Positions 38,717 through 48,572 of a stretch of 48,802 nucleotides of DNA are shown in pieces (the first letter of the stretch is position 1; the number at the start of each line of letters is the position of its first letter). The stretch covers positions 1 to 48,802 of the forward strand of contig NZ_JALXVH010000019.1 in assembly GCF_025149945.1 (NCBI RefSeq). Reading direction: 5' to 3'. Under the pieces are notes generated by a model. The model was not told the DNA's origin and did not search any database. It was given only the letters and a program-made list of their open reading frames with translations. Source of the stretch: Kocuria sp. p3-SID1428 (GTDB taxonomy: Bacteria > Actinomycetota > Actinomycetes > Actinomycetales > Micrococcaceae). The translations under genes and the position numbers were made by a program.

Positions 38717-39769
38717 ATGACCTTCACCGCAGCAGTCTCAGGAGCCAGCGGCTACGCCGGGGGAGAGGTGCTTCGTCTGCTGATGCAGCATCCCCAGGTG
38801 GAGATCGGCGCCGTCGCGGCGCACTCCAGCGCCGGTCAGCGGCTGGGCTTGCTGCAGCCGCACCTGCACGGGCTGGCCGATCGGATCATCACGGACTCGA
38901 GCCTCGAGCAGCTGGCCGGGCACGACATCGTCGTGCTCGCCCTGCCTCACGGCGCCTCGGCGGAGATCGCCGCCCAGCTGCCCGAGTCGACCATCGTGAT
39001 CGACGCCGCGGCCGATCACCGGCTCGAATCCGCCGAGGCGTGGGAGCAGTTCTACGGCAGCGACCACGCCGGGACCTGGCCGTACGGGCTGCCCGAGATG
39101 ATGGTGGCCCCGGACGGCACCCGTCAGCGCTCGCGGCTGGCGAAGGCGAGCCGCATCGCGATCCCCGGGTGCTATCCCACCGGCTCGCAGCTGGCCCTGG
39201 CGCCGCTGGCGGCAGCGGGGCAGATCGAGTTGCAGGACATCGTGATCGTGGCGGCCTCCGGGACCTCGGGCGCCGGCAGGTCGCTGAAGCCGCACCTGCT
39301 GGGCGCGGAGGTCATGGGCGGCATGTCGCCCTACGGCGTGGGCGGCGTGCACCGGCACACCCCGGAGATCGAGCAGGGGCTGGGCTGGGCCTCGGGCCGC
39401 GACGACGTCGCCGTCTCGTTCACCCCCACCCTGGCGCCCATGCCGCGCGGCATCCTCACGACCGCCACGGCCCGGGCCGCCCAGGGCGCGGACGCGCAGT
39501 CCGTGCGGAGGGCACTCGAGGAGGCCTACCAGGACGAGCCCTTCATCCACCTGCTGCCCGAGGGGCAGTGGCCCACCACCCAGGCCGTCCTGGGCTCCAA
39601 CCACGTCCAGATCCAGGTGGCGCTCGACCCCCGCGTGGGGCGCGTGATCGTCAGCTGCGCGCTGGACAACCTCGTCAAAGGCACGGCAGGCGGAGCCGTG
39701 CAGTCCATGAACATCGCCCTGGGCCTGCCCGAGCAGACCGGGCTGACCCAGCAGGGAGTCGCACCGTGA
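38717..39769 (+). CDS. argC: N-acetyl-gamma-glutamyl-phosphate reductase
   Basis: ArgC reduces acetylglutamyl phosphate to the semialdehyde. The 350-aa protein has the N-terminal NADP-binding loop GASGYAGGEVLRLL, the active-site cysteine in IPGCYPTGS, and GTSGAGRS and HRHTPEIEQ further on. The ATG at 38717 has no SD and lies 6 nt after TAGAGT. It heads argCJBDFR and overlaps argJ by 4 nt. ArgR-type boxes directly upstream imply repression by arginine. Confidence 0.96.
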   Translation: MTFTAAVSGASGYAGGEVLRLLMQHPQVEIGAVAAHSSAGQRLGLLQPHLHGLADRIITDSSLEQLAGHDIVVLALPHGASAEIAAQLPESTIVIDAAADHRLESAEAWEQFYGSDHAGTWPYGLPEMMVAPDGTRQRSRLAKASRIAIPGCYPTGSQLALAPLAAAGQIELQDIVIVAASGTSGAGRSLKPHLLGAEVMGGMSPYGVGGVHRHTPEIEQGLGWASGRDDVAVSFTPTLAPMPRGILTTATARAAQGADAQSVRRALEEAYQDEPFIHLLPEGQWPTTQAVLGSNHVQIQVALDPRVGRVIVSCALDNLVKGTAGGAVQSMNIALGLPEQTGLTQQGVAP

Positions 39770-40986
39770 GCACCGTCCACCCCTCCCAGGACCCGGCAGC
39801 CGGGCTGAGCGTCGACACCTCCCGCGGCGTCACCGCAGCCGCTGGATTCCGCGCCGGCGGCGTGACCGCCGGGTTCAAGGCCTCCGGCGGCGACGACCTG
39901 GCCGTCGTGATCAACGACGGCCCCAGCGCGGCCGCCGCCGCCGTGTTCACGTCGAACCGCGTGGCCGCGGCCCCCGTCCACTGGTCGCGCCAGGTCGTCG
40001 CCGACGGCGGCGCTCGCGCGGTGATCCTCAACTCCGGCGGCGCCAACGCCTGCACCGGCCCGCAGGGCTTCCAGGCCGCGCACGAGACCGCCGACCTGGT
40101 CGCCCAGGCCCTGGGCATCGGCGCCGGCGATGTCCTCGTGTGCTCCACCGGACTGATCGGCGTGCAGCTGCCCATGGAGGTCATGCGCGCCGGCATCCCC
40201 GACGTCCTGGCCGATGCCTCGGCAGACGGCGACGCCGGTCTGCGCGCGGCCCGGGCGATCATGACCACCGACACCGTGCCCAAGCAGGCCGCGCACACGA
40301 GCCCCGAGGGCTGGTCCGTGGGCGGGATGGCCAAGGGCGCCGGGATGCTCGCCCCTGGCCTGGCCACCATGCTCGTGGTGCTCACCACCGACGCCGAGGT
40401 CGCCTCTGAGGTCCTGCAGCGCAGCCTGCGCGAGGCCTGTGCGGCGACCTTCGACCGCGCCGATTCGGATGGCTGCATGTCGACCAACGACACCGTGACC
40501 CTGATGGCCTCGGGCGCCTCCGGCGTCAGCGCCGAGGAGCTCGAGCTGACCCGCGCGCTCACCGCGGTGTGCCACAGCCTGGCCCAGCAGCTGATCACCG
40601 ATGCCGAGGGCGCGGCCCACGACATCACCATCACCACGGCGGGCGCAGCCTCCGTGGCCCAGGCCGAGGCCGTTTCGCGCACGGTGGCCCGCTCCAACCT
40701 GTTCAAGACCGCGATCTTCGGCAACGACCCCAACTGGGGCCGGGTTCTCTCGGCCGTGGGCACCACCGACGCCGAGTTCGACCCGGATGAGCTCGACGTC
40801 TCCATCAACGGCGTCATGGTCTGCCGCGCCGGGATGATCGGCGATCCCCGCGAGGGCGTGGACCTGGCCTCCTCGCGGAAGGTCGAGGTCGTCGTCGACC
40901 TGAAGGCCGGACCCCACGAGGCCACGATCTGGACCAACGACCTGACCCACGACTACGTCGAGGAGAACTCGGCGTACTCGTCCTGA
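39766..40986 (+). CDS. argJ: Glutamate N-acetyltransferase / amino-acid acetyltransferase
   Basis: ArgJ transfers acetyl from acetylornithine to glutamate, recycling acetyl groups. The 406-aa precursor is cleaved into two chains at the Ala-Thr bond of [14 protein letters not shown]; Thr201 becomes the nucleophile. The oxyanion-hole segment [12 protein letters not shown] and the C-terminal NDPNWGR are present. GTG at 39766 overlaps the argC stop (GTGA). No argA is needed for the cyclic pathway. Confidence 0.96.
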   Translation: MSTVHPSQDPAAGLSVDTSRGVTAAAGFRAGGVTAGFKASGGDDLAVVINDGPSAAAAAVFTSNRVAAAPVHWSRQVVADGGARAVILNSGGANACTGPQGFQAAHETADLVAQALGIGAGDVLVCSTGLIGVQLPMEVMRAGIPDVLADASADGDAGLRAARAIMTTDTVPKQAAHTSPEGWSVGGMAKGAGMLAPGLATMLVVLTTDAEVASEVLQRSLREACAATFDRADSDGCMSTNDTVTLMASGASGVSAEELELTRALTAVCHSLAQQLITDAEGAAHDITITTAGAASVAQAEAVSRTVARSNLFKTAIFGNDPNWGRVLSAVGTTDAEFDPDELDVSINGVMVCRAGMIGDPREGVDLASSRKVEVVVDLKAGPHEATIWTNDLTHDYVEENSAYSS

Positions 40987-41023
40987 GCCCGCTGATCCGC
41001 TGAACCCTTCCAGGAGAGAGCCG

Positions 41024-42112
41024 ATGACCGCACCGAACGACCGCATCACCGCCGCGCGCGCCAAGGCTGGCGTGCTCATGGAGGCGCTGCCGTGGATCAG
41101 CCGCTTCTCCGGGGCGGTCATGGTGTTCAAGTACGGCGGCAACGCCATGGTCTCGGAGCCGCTGCGCCAGGCCTTCGCCGCGGACATGGTCTTCCTGCGG
41201 GAGGTCGGGATCTGCCCCGTCGTCGTGCACGGCGGCGGCCCGCAGATCAACCGCATGCTCGAGCGCGTGGGGATCGACTCCGAGTTCCGCGGCGGGCTGC
41301 GCGTGACCTCCAAGGAGGCCATCGACGTCATCCGCATGGTGCTCACCGGACAGGTCCAGCGCGAGCTCGTCTCCCTGCTCAACGCGACCGGCCCGTACGC
41401 GGTGGGGATCTCGGGGGAGGATGCCTCCCTGCTCAACGCGGTGCGCCGCGGGACGGTCGTCGACGGCGAGGAGGTCGATCTGGGCCATGTGGGCGAGATC
41501 GTCTCCGTGAACCCCGAGCCGCTGCGCGAGCTGATCCAGGCCGGGCGCATTCCAGTGGTCTCGTCGATCTCCCCGGAGGTCGACGCCGAGGGCCGCTTCA
41601 CCGGCGAGGTGCTCAACATCAATGCCGATACCGCCGCCGCCGCGGTCGCCGTGGCGCTGAGGGCGGAGAAGCTCGTGGCGCTGACCGATATCGAGGGCCT
41701 CTACTCCGACTGGCCGGATCGCAGCTCGCTGATCTCCTCGCTGACCGACTCCGAGCTGCGGGAGCTGCTGCCCTCGCTGCAGTCCGGGATGATCCCCAAG
41801 ATGGAGGCGGCGCTGACCGCCGTCGAGGGCGGTGTCCCGCGGGCCACGATCGTCGACGGCCGCGAGGCCCACTCGGTGCTGCTCGAGATCTTCACCGACG
41901 AGGGCATCGGCACCGAGGTGCGCCCCGACGGCACCGTCCCGGCGGCCGATCGGCCACTGCGCCGGTCTCCGGAGATGGTCGGGGTGGCCACCGCGGAGAT
42001 CGACCGGGTCGTGCTCGGCGCCGGCACGGGGAGGCACCCCACAGGCGAGGAGGACGCCCAGGGCGGCGCGATCGACGACAGCACGGAAAGCACCACGGAG
42101 GAGGCGCGATGA
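41024..42112 (+). CDS. argB: Acetylglutamate kinase
   Basis: ArgB phosphorylates N-acetylglutamate, usually the arginine-feedback step. The 362-aa protein has [33 protein letters not shown] and the [11 protein letters not shown] motif. The N-terminal helix seen in arginine-sensitive hexameric enzymes is present ([19 protein letters not shown]). A C-terminal tail of about 60 residues, polar and Thr/Glu-rich, exceeds the usual length of about 300. The start has AGGAGAG upstream and the stop overlaps argD by 4 nt. Confidence 0.95.
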   Translation: MTAPNDRITAARAKAGVLMEALPWISRFSGAVMVFKYGGNAMVSEPLRQAFAADMVFLREVGICPVVVHGGGPQINRMLERVGIDSEFRGGLRVTSKEAIDVIRMVLTGQVQRELVSLLNATGPYAVGISGEDASLLNAVRRGTVVDGEEVDLGHVGEIVSVNPEPLRELIQAGRIPVVSSISPEVDAEGRFTGEVLNINADTAAAAVAVALRAEKLVALTDIEGLYSDWPDRSSLISSLTDSELRELLPSLQSGMIPKMEAALTAVEGGVPRATIVDGREAHSVLLEIFTDEGIGTEVRPDGTVPAADRPLRRSPEMVGVATAEIDRVVLGAGTGRHPTGEEDAQGGAIDDSTESTTEEAR

Positions 42113-43398
42113 GCGCTCAGCACACGGACCAGGACACCGCAGGGCAGGAGCTGCTCGAGCAGTACGGGCAGCACCTGCTCAACGTCTTCGGCGCGCCTCA
42201 GGCGGTGCTCGTGCGCGGACAGGGTGCCGAGGTCTGGGATGCCGACGGCAACCGGCTGCTGGATCTGCTCGGAGGGATTGCGGTCAACTCGCTGGGCCAC
42301 GCCCACCCGGCCTGGGTGCGCGCGGTCGGTGAGCAGGCCGCGACCCTGGGGCACATCTCCAACTTCTTCACCTCTCCGCAACAGATCGAGCTGGCCCGCA
42401 AGCTGCTCGAGCTGGCCGAAGCGCCCGAGGGCTCGCGGGTCTTCTTCGCGAATTCGGGCTCGGAGGCCAATGAGGCCGCCTTCAAGCTCGCCCGCCGTCA
42501 GGGCCGCGAGGTCCTCGGACCGCACGGCCCGCGCTCGCGGATCCTGGCGCTCGAGGACTCCTTCCATGGACGCACGGTCGGCTCGCTGGCCATGACCGCC
42601 AAGAAGGCCTACCGGGAGCCGTTCGAGCCGCTGCCCTCCGGCGTGGAGCACATCGCCCCCACGATCGAGGCGCTCGAGGCCGCCGTCGACGACACCGTCA
42701 GCGCCCTGATCGTGGAGCCCGTGCGCGGTGAGGCCGGTGTGCGCCCGCTGCCGCAGGGCTGGCTGCGCCGCGCCCGCGAGCTGACCCGCGAGCACGGGGC
42801 CCTGCTGATCGTGGACGAGGTCCAGACGGGCATCGGGCGCACCGGTCGGTGGTTCGCCGCTTCCGAGGAGCTCTCCGGCGCCGAGGCTCCCGATGCCATG
42901 ACCCTGGCCAAGGGCCTGGGCGGAGGATTTCCGATCGGGGCCATGCTCACCTTCGGCGAGCACGCCTCCGGGCTGCTCGAGCCCGGTCAGCACGGCACCA
43001 CGTTCGGCGGCAATCCGCTGGCTACCGCTGCGGGCCTGGCCACGCTCACGACGATCGAGGACGAGCAGATCCTGCAGAACGTCCGTTCGGTGGGCCAGCA
43101 TCTGGCCGACGGACTGCGCGCGATCGACGGCGTCGCCGAGGTCCGCGCCCACGGGCTGCTGATCGGCATCGACCTCGAGCCGATCGATCGTTCGGCATCG
43201 CAGACCGCCGCTCTGGCCCCGGCCGTCGTGGCGGCGGCCCGCCGCGCGGGATTCATCGTCAATGCCCCGGGGCCGCTCACGCTGCGCCTGGCCCCGCCGC
43301 TGATCCTCAGCGCAGAGCAGGCCGACGAGCTGCTCGAGGCGCTGCCCTCCATCCTCGACGCGGCCCGCGAGGCCGTGCTCAGCGCTCCGGGCGCCTGA
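42109..43398 (+). CDS. argD: Acetylornithine aminotransferase
   Basis: ArgD makes N-acetylornithine by transamination with glutamate. The 429-aa fold-type I PLP enzyme shows [39 protein letters not shown] and the PLP lysine Lys268 in [14 protein letters not shown]. The ATG at 42109 overlaps the argB stop (ATGA). Family members can also act on succinyl-diaminopimelate, but the operon supports the arginine role. Confidence 0.95.
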   Translation: MSAQHTDQDTAGQELLEQYGQHLLNVFGAPQAVLVRGQGAEVWDADGNRLLDLLGGIAVNSLGHAHPAWVRAVGEQAATLGHISNFFTSPQQIELARKLLELAEAPEGSRVFFANSGSEANEAAFKLARRQGREVLGPHGPRSRILALEDSFHGRTVGSLAMTAKKAYREPFEPLPSGVEHIAPTIEALEAAVDDTVSALIVEPVRGEAGVRPLPQGWLRRARELTREHGALLIVDEVQTGIGRTGRWFAASEELSGAEAPDAMTLAKGLGGGFPIGAMLTFGEHASGLLEPGQHGTTFGGNPLATAAGLATLTTIEDEQILQNVRSVGQHLADGLRAIDGVAEVRAHGLLIGIDLEPIDRSASQTAALAPAVVAAARRAGFIVNAPGPLTLRLAPPLILSAEQADELLEALPSILDAAREAVLSAPGA

Positions 43399-43448
43399 GC
43401 CTTCCGCCTCCGCCCGTCGGCCCCACCTTCCTTCCGAGAGGACGCCTC

Positions 43449-44420
43449 ATGCCACGCCACTTCCTTCGCGACACGGATCTGAGCCCCGCCGAGCAGGCGG
43501 AGGTCCTGGACCTGGCCCTCGAGCTCAAGGCCGACCGGTGGCGCCATCGCGCGCTGGCGGGGCCGCAGACCGCGACCGTCATCTTCGACAAGACCTCCAC
43601 CCGCACGCGCTACTCGTTCGCCACGGGCATCGCGGATCTCGGGGGATCGCCCCTGGTCGTGAATCCGGGGGAGGCGCAGCTGGGGGTCAAGGAGTCGGTC
43701 TCGGACACCGCCCGGGTCATCTCCCGGATGGTGGGGCTGATCGTGTGGCGGACGTACGACCAGGCCGGTCTCGAGGAGATGGCGCAGCACTCCCACGTCC
43801 CGGTGATCAACGCGCTGTCGGACGAGTACCACCCGTGCCAGATCCTGGCCGACCTGCTCACGATCCGCGAGCACTTCGGCGAGCTGGCCGGGCGCAGCTT
43901 CGCGTACCTGGGCGATGCCGCGAACAACATGGCCAACTCGTACCTGCTGGGGATGGCCACCGCGGGCATGCACGTGCGCGTCGCGGGCCCTGCCGACTAC
44001 CTGCCGGAGGAGTCGATCGTGGCGCAGGCGCGCGAGCTCGCCGAGCTCACGGGCGGCTCGGTGCTCGTGACCGAGGACCCCGCGCACGCGCTCGCCGAGG
44101 CCGATGTGGTCTGCACCGACACCTGGGTCTCCATGGGCCAGGAGGACCAGAAGGACGCGCGCGCCGAGGTCTTCCGCCCGTACTCGATCGACACCGCGGC
44201 CATGGACCAGGCCGCCCCCGAGGCCGTGTTCATGCACTGCCTGCCGGCCTACCGCGGCAGCGAGGTCTCGGCCGAGGTCATCGACGGCCCGCGCTCGCTG
44301 GTCTTCCAGGAGGCCGAGAATCGGCTGCACGCCCAGAAGGCGCTGATGGTCTGGCTGCTGGCAGCCTCGGGGCAGTACAGCCTCGAGACGGGCGAGATCA
44401 CCCTGCCGGAGCTGGGCTGA
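43449..44420 (+). CDS. argF: Ornithine carbamoyltransferase
   Basis: ArgF makes citrulline from ornithine and carbamoyl phosphate. The 323-aa protein has the carbamoyl-phosphate motif STRTR (Ser50 to Arg54), HPCQILADL, the DTWVSMGQE loop and HCLP (His263 to Pro266). The ATG at 43449 has GAGAGGA upstream, and its stop overlaps the argR start by 1 nt (TGATG). Confidence 0.96.
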   Translation: MPRHFLRDTDLSPAEQAEVLDLALELKADRWRHRALAGPQTATVIFDKTSTRTRYSFATGIADLGGSPLVVNPGEAQLGVKESVSDTARVISRMVGLIVWRTYDQAGLEEMAQHSHVPVINALSDEYHPCQILADLLTIREHFGELAGRSFAYLGDAANNMANSYLLGMATAGMHVRVAGPADYLPEESIVAQARELAELTGGSVLVTEDPAHALAEADVVCTDTWVSMGQEDQKDARAEVFRPYSIDTAAMDQAAPEAVFMHCLPAYRGSEVSAEVIDGPRSLVFQEAENRLHAQKALMVWLLAASGQYSLETGEITLPELG

Positions 44421-44914
44421 TGAGCATCCCGGCCACCAAGATCGCCCGCCAGGCGCGCATCGTCGCCCTGGTCAGCTCGGGCTCCGTGCACTCGCAGGCC
44501 GAGCTCGCCGAGCTGCTGGCCCGCGACGACCTGCAGGTCACGCAGGCCACGCTCTCGCGCGATCTCGTCGAGGTCGGGGCGGTGCGCGTGCGGGACTCGT
44601 CGGGCTCGCTGGTCTACGCCGTGCCGCCGGCCTCCGGCGAGGTCGCGGGACCGGACGGCTCCGCCGGACCCGACGCCCGCCTTGCCGGTGTGTGCCGAGA
44701 GCTGCTGGTCACCGCCGAGTCCTCCGGCAACCTCGTCATGCTCAAGACCCCGCCGGGGGCCGCGCAGTACTTCGCCTCGATCATCGATCAGGCGGCGGTG
44801 CCGCTCGTGCTGGGTACCATCGCCGGGGACGATTCGATCATGGTCGTCAGCCGCGACCCCTCCGGGGGCGGCGAGCTGGCGGAGCACTTCCTGCGGCTGG
44901 CGGGAGGCGACTGA
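44420..44914 (+). CDS. argR: Arginine repressor
   Basis: ArgR is the arginine-sensing hexameric repressor of arg genes. The 164-aa protein has an N-terminal winged helix (SQAELAELLARDDLQVTQAT, LSRDLVEVGAVRVR) and a C-terminal oligomerisation/arginine-binding domain with LGTIAGDDSIMVVSRD. Its likely targets in this window are the matching sites before argC and argG. It is the last gene of the argC cluster; the next gene is an acyl-CoA synthetase rather than argG or argH. Confidence 0.95.
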   Translation: MSIPATKIARQARIVALVSSGSVHSQAELAELLARDDLQVTQATLSRDLVEVGAVRVRDSSGSLVYAVPPASGEVAGPDGSAGPDARLAGVCRELLVTAESSGNLVMLKTPPGAAQYFASIIDQAAVPLVLGTIAGDDSIMVVSRDPSGGGELAEHFLRLAGGD

Positions 44915-44956
44915 GGCGCGCACGCGCCCGGATCCGGATCGGACCTGCACCTCCTC

Positions 44957-45016
44957 ACGCACCGAGCCGGGCCGTCGGGCCCGCTCCCGCGTCCGGCGAC
45001 GGACGCACCGAGCCGG
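44957..45016 (+). other. argR-ligase gap: 14-nt direct repeat and small hairpin
   Basis: ACGCACCGAGCCGG occurs at 44957-44970 and 45003-45016. Between them CGGGCC (44968-44973) pairs with GGCCCG (44978-44983) around GTCG and may mark the end of the arg operon. The second repeat copy contains the end of the ligase SD region. Confidence 0.4.
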
Positions 45017-45029
45017 AAGGCCCCCAGAA

Positions 45030-46523
45030 GTGACGAACCTCGCGACACTGCTCACCGACTCCGCCCGCCGAGCCCCCGAGTCCCCGGCCCTGCGCCTGGG
45101 GGAGCTGAGCCTCAGCTACGGGCAGCTCGACGCGCTGTCCGCGGCGTTCGCCCAGCGGCTGCACGAGGCAGGTGTGGGCGTGGGGGATCGTGTCGCCCTC
45201 GTGGCGCCCAACGCGCCGCAGATGCCGGTCGCGTACTACGCCATCCTGCGCCTGGGCGCCGTCGTCGTCCCGCTCAGCCCGCTGCTCAGCGCTCGCGAGC
45301 TGACCGCTCTGTTCCGCACGGCCGAGCTCAGCGCGGTCGTCGTCCACGACGCGGTGAGCGCACCTGCCGAGCAGGCCTGCGCCGAGCTCGAGCCGTCGGT
45401 CCCCCTGTTCCTGCTGGATCAGCAGACCCTCGCCGCGCCGTCGAGAGACCTCGAGGTCCGGGAGCCGGTCGAGCGCGCCGCCGACGACCTCGCGGTGCTG
45501 CTGTTCACCTCCGGGACTACCGGCGAGCCCAAGGGCGCCGCCCTGACGCACGACAACGTCACCTCGAACGCGTGGATGACCACCCGCATGTTCAGCTACG
45601 TGCCCGAGGACGTGATCCTGGGGGCGCTGCCGTTCTTCCACGTCTTCGGCCAGACGGTGTGCCTGAACGCCCCGGTAGCGGTCGGAGCCTGCATCAGCCT
45701 GGTCCCGTCGTTCCAGCCGCGCGCTGTGCTGCAGCAGCTGGGCGAGCACGGGGTGACCCGCGTGATCGGCGTGCCGTCCATGCACATGGCGCTGTGCCAG
45801 GTCCAGGCCCGCCAGCCGCTCGAGCTGCCGAGCCTGGATTCGGCGCTCTCCGGCGGAGCGGCCCTGCCGGTCGAGGTCCTGCGCCGGTTCGAGCAGCTGT
45901 TCGGGATCACTCTCTACGAGGGCTACGGGCTCTCCGAGACCTCGCCCGTCGTCGCGTTCAACCAGCCCGTCCACGAGCGCGTCCCCGGTTCGATCGGCAC
46001 CCCCGTGGAGGAGGCCCGCGTGGCGATCCTCGACGACGACGGCCGTGAGCTGCCGCGCGGCGAGATCGGGGAGCTGGCGGTGGCCGGTCGCTATGTCATG
46101 GCCGGGTACTGGAAGCAGCCCGAGCTCACCGCGGCGGCCTTCGCCGGCGAGTACTTCCGCACCGGGGACATGGCGCGTCAGGACGAGGACGACCGACTCT
46201 GGATCGTCGATCGCAAGAAGGACACGATCCTGCGCAACGGATACAACGTGTACCCGCGCGAGATCGAGGAGCTGATCTACGAGCACCCCGGGGTCGAGGA
46301 GGCCGCTGTGGTCGGTCGCGGCGGGGCCACCACGGACCAGCAGGTCGTGGCCTGCCTGGTGCTGCGCGAGGGCGCCCAGGAGGCGGAGGTCATCGAGCAG
46401 CTGCGCGCCACGATGCGCGAGTCGCTGGCCAGCTACAAGCGCCCGCAGGCCTACAAGGTCTTCGATGCGCTGCCCAAGGGCTCGACCGGCAAGATCCTCA
46501 AGCGGGAGATCGACCCCAGCTGA
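45030..46523 (+). CDS. AMP-dependent acyl-CoA synthetase (fatty-acid-CoA ligase family)
   Basis: This 497-aa ANL-superfamily enzyme activates a carboxylic acid as acyl-AMP and transfers it to CoA. Motifs are the phosphate loop LLFTSGTTGEPKGAA, YEGYGLSETSPV, YFRTGDMARQDEDDRLWIVD, and the catalytic Lys488 in GSTGKILKRE. Length and motifs resemble medium/long-chain fatty acyl-CoA ligases; the substrate is not certain. The GTG at 45030 has GGAAGG 10 nt upstream. It stands 115 nt after argR, between arg genes, with no clear pathway link. Confidence 0.88.
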   Translation: MTNLATLLTDSARRAPESPALRLGELSLSYGQLDALSAAFAQRLHEAGVGVGDRVALVAPNAPQMPVAYYAILRLGAVVVPLSPLLSARELTALFRTAELSAVVVHDAVSAPAEQACAELEPSVPLFLLDQQTLAAPSRDLEVREPVERAADDLAVLLFTSGTTGEPKGAALTHDNVTSNAWMTTRMFSYVPEDVILGALPFFHVFGQTVCLNAPVAVGACISLVPSFQPRAVLQQLGEHGVTRVIGVPSMHMALCQVQARQPLELPSLDSALSGGAALPVEVLRRFEQLFGITLYEGYGLSETSPVVAFNQPVHERVPGSIGTPVEEARVAILDDDGRELPRGEIGELAVAGRYVMAGYWKQPELTAAAFAGEYFRTGDMARQDEDDRLWIVDRKKDTILRNGYNVYPREIEELIYEHPGVEEAAVVGRGGATTDQQVVACLVLREGAQEAEVIEQLRATMRESLASYKRPQAYKVFDALPKGSTGKILKREIDPS

Positions 46524-46558
46524 TCAGCCGCGGGCCGTCGTCGGGGCTTGCCCGCCTC

Positions 46559-46571
46559 GCCCGGTCCGGGC
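46559..46571. terminator. Small palindrome between convergent ligase and ankyrin genes
   Basis: GCCC-GGTCC-GGGC forms a short hairpin in the 71-nt gap between converging genes. It is a weak candidate. Confidence 0.25.
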
Positions 46572-46594
46572 CCGACGCCCTGGTGCGGCTGCGC

Positions 46595-47074
46595 TCAGGC
46601 GTGCTCGTCGAGCAGCGGGATCACGTTGGTGCGCCCGAACTCCTCGGCCACCGCCCTGGCGGGCTGGAAGCCGGTGTCCTGGCCGGCCCCGGCCTCGAGC
46701 AGGCGTCGGGTGATGGCCTCGTCGCCGCGGAAGACGGCGCAGATCAGGGCGGTGAACCCCATGTCGGAGACGCGCTCGGTGTCGGCGCCGGCCTCGAGCA
46801 GCATCGCGACCGTCTCCTCGTGCTGGTGGTAGGCCGCCAGGTTCAGCAGGGTGTCGCCTTTGCCGTTGGTGAGGTTCACCGGAACACCTGCCTCGAGTGC
46901 CTGCCGCAGCTGCGCGGTGCCTCCCTCTCGTGCCAGATCGAACATCTGGTTCAGCAGGGCGAGCTCCTCCTCGCTGAGCTGCGGGGCGGTCTGGGGCTGC
47001 GCAGCGGGAGATCCCTGCGCGGCGGCTGCGCCCTCGGGATCAGGGGAGGAGGTGCTCGTGCGGTGCTCGGACAT
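46595..47074 (-). CDS. Ankyrin-repeat protein
   Basis: The 159-aa protein has a Ser/Pro/Ala/Gln-rich N-terminus (about 1-35) and about four ankyrin repeats: LARE-GGTAQLRQALEAG, KGDTLLNLAAYHQHEETVAM, MGFTALICAVFRGDEAI and a degenerate last one. No signal peptide is seen. It probably mediates protein-protein contacts in the cytoplasm; small ankyrin proteins beside catalase or metabolic genes are known in bacteria, but a partner cannot be named. The ATG at 47074 has AAGGAG. Its promoter lies against the argG operator. Confidence 0.88.
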   Translation of the reverse strand: MSEHRTSTSSPDPEGAAAAQGSPAAQPQTAPQLSEEELALLNQMFDLAREGGTAQLRQALEAGVPVNLTNGKGDTLLNLAAYHQHEETVAMLLEAGADTERVSDMGFTALICAVFRGDEAITRRLLEAGAGQDTGFQPARAVAEEFGRTNVIPLLDEHA

Positions 47075-47161
47075 GGTGCTCCTTGGCGGGGTCGGGGCGC
47101 CGACTGCGAGATGATGGCGGTCAGAGGCCGCGCGCAATCGTGCTCGGGGGATCGGCCACCC

Positions 47162-47191
47162 AGTATCCCGCCTGACGCCGCGCCCCGGCAA
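47162..47191 (-). promoter_or_regulatory. Promoter of the ankyrin-repeat gene
   Basis: On the minus strand TTGCCG (47191-47186), 18 nt, then GATACT (47167-47162). The -35 touches the ARG box at 47190-47201, so ArgR could influence both directions. Confidence 0.5.
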
Positions 47192-47220
47192 TGCATAAAT
47201 ACAACATGCTGTGTATAGTC
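47190..47220 (+). promoter_or_regulatory. ArgR operator and promoter of argG
   Basis: AATGCATAAATA (47190-47201), N10, TGTATAGTC (47212-47220) repeats the argC layout. TATAGT (47214-47219) is a good -10, so ArgR would cover the core promoter. The leader is about 40 nt. Confidence 0.72.
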
Positions 47221-47264
47221 ATGCACAGAAGACCTGCAGCATCGAACCTCTCAAGGAGACACTC

Positions 47265-48476
47265 ATGACCGAGCGCGTCGTACTCGCCTACTCGGGCGGC
47301 CTGGACACCTCCGTCGCCATCGGCTGGATCGGGGAGGCCACCGGGGCCGAGGTCGTGGCCGTGGCCGTGGACGTCGGACAGGGCGGCGAGGACCTCGAGG
47401 CCATCCGCCAGCGCGCCCTGGACTGCGGCGCGGTGGAGGCCGTCGTCGCCGATGCCCGCGACGAGTTCGCCGAGCAGTACTGCATGCCGGCCCTGAAGGC
47501 CAACGGCCTCTACATGGACTCCTACCCGCTGGTCTCGGCCGTCTCGCGCCCCGTGATCGTCAAGCACCTGGTGGATGCTGCCAAGCAGTTCGGCGCCACG
47601 ACCGTCGCCCACGGCTGCACCGGCAAGGGCAACGACCAGGTCCGCTTCGAGGTCGGCATCCAGACCCTGGGCCCGGACCTCAAGTGCATCGCCCCGGTGC
47701 GGGACCTCGCGCTGACCCGCGAGAAGGCGATCGACTACGCCGAGCGCAACGACCTGCCGATCGTGACGACCAAGAAGAACCCCTTCTCGATCGACCAGAA
47801 CGTGTGGGGCCGCGCCATCGAGACCGGCTTCCTCGAGGACATCTGGAACGGCCCCACCAAGGACGTCTACGACTACACGGACGATCCCGCCTTCCCGCCG
47901 GCGCCCGATGAGGTCGTCATCGGCTTCGAGCAGGGCATCCCCGTCTCGATCGACGGCCGCCCGGTGACCCCGCTCGAGGCCATCCAGGAGATGAACCGCC
48001 GCGCCGGCGCCCAGGGCGTGGGTCGCATCGACATCGTCGAGGACCGCCTGGTGGGCATCAAGTCCCGCGAGATCTACGAGGCCCCCGGCGCCATGGCCCT
48101 GATCGCCGCGCACCGGGAGCTCGAGAACGTCACCGTCGAGCGCGAGCAGGCCCGGTTCAAGAAGACCGTCGGCCAGCGCTGGACCGAGCTGGTCTACGAC
48201 GGCCAGTGGTTCTCCCCGCTGAAGAAGTCTCTGGACTCCTTCATCGACGACACCCAGCGCTACGTCAACGGCGACATCCGCATGACCCTGCACGCCGGCA
48301 AGGCCACCGTCACCGGCCGTCGCTCGGAGACCGCGCTGTACGACTTCAACCTGGCGACCTACGACGAGGGCGACTCCTTCGATCAGTCCCAGGCGCGCGG
48401 CTTCATCGAGCTGTTCGGCATGTCCTCTAAGGTCGCCTCGGCGCGCGATCAGCGCCTGGCCGCAGAGGGCAAGTGA
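47265..48476 (+). CDS. argG: Argininosuccinate synthase
   Basis: ArgG joins citrulline and aspartate using ATP. The 403-aa protein has the PP-loop AYSGGLDTS (residues 8-16), [28 protein letters not shown] and the citrulline/aspartate-binding regions, matching the family's full length. The ATG at 47265 has AAGGAG (47253-47258). It is transcribed alone from an ArgR-controlled promoter. argH, its usual partner, is not seen within the 326 nt that follow. Confidence 0.97.
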   Translation: MTERVVLAYSGGLDTSVAIGWIGEATGAEVVAVAVDVGQGGEDLEAIRQRALDCGAVEAVVADARDEFAEQYCMPALKANGLYMDSYPLVSAVSRPVIVKHLVDAAKQFGATTVAHGCTGKGNDQVRFEVGIQTLGPDLKCIAPVRDLALTREKAIDYAERNDLPIVTTKKNPFSIDQNVWGRAIETGFLEDIWNGPTKDVYDYTDDPAFPPAPDEVVIGFEQGIPVSIDGRPVTPLEAIQEMNRRAGAQGVGRIDIVEDRLVGIKSREIYEAPGAMALIAAHRELENVTVEREQARFKKTVGQRWTELVYDGQWFSPLKKSLDSFIDDTQRYVNGDIRMTLHAGKATVTGRRSETALYDFNLATYDEGDSFDQSQARGFIELFGMSSKVASARDQRLAAEGK

Positions 48477-48516
48477 CGCTTCGGCTCTGAGCCTCCGGGC
48501 TCGTCACGGCGGGCAC

Positions 48517-48572
48517 GGCGGCCCCTCCTCCCTTGACTGCTTCGCTTGACGTCTGCGGGAGGAGGGGCCGCC
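48517..48572 (+). terminator. 16-bp perfect hairpin after argG
   Basis: The stem 48517-48532 with 48557-48572 is perfect over 16 bp with a 24-nt loop. It lies 40 nt after the argG stop and has no U-tract. It probably terminates argG or protects its 3' end. Confidence 0.6.
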
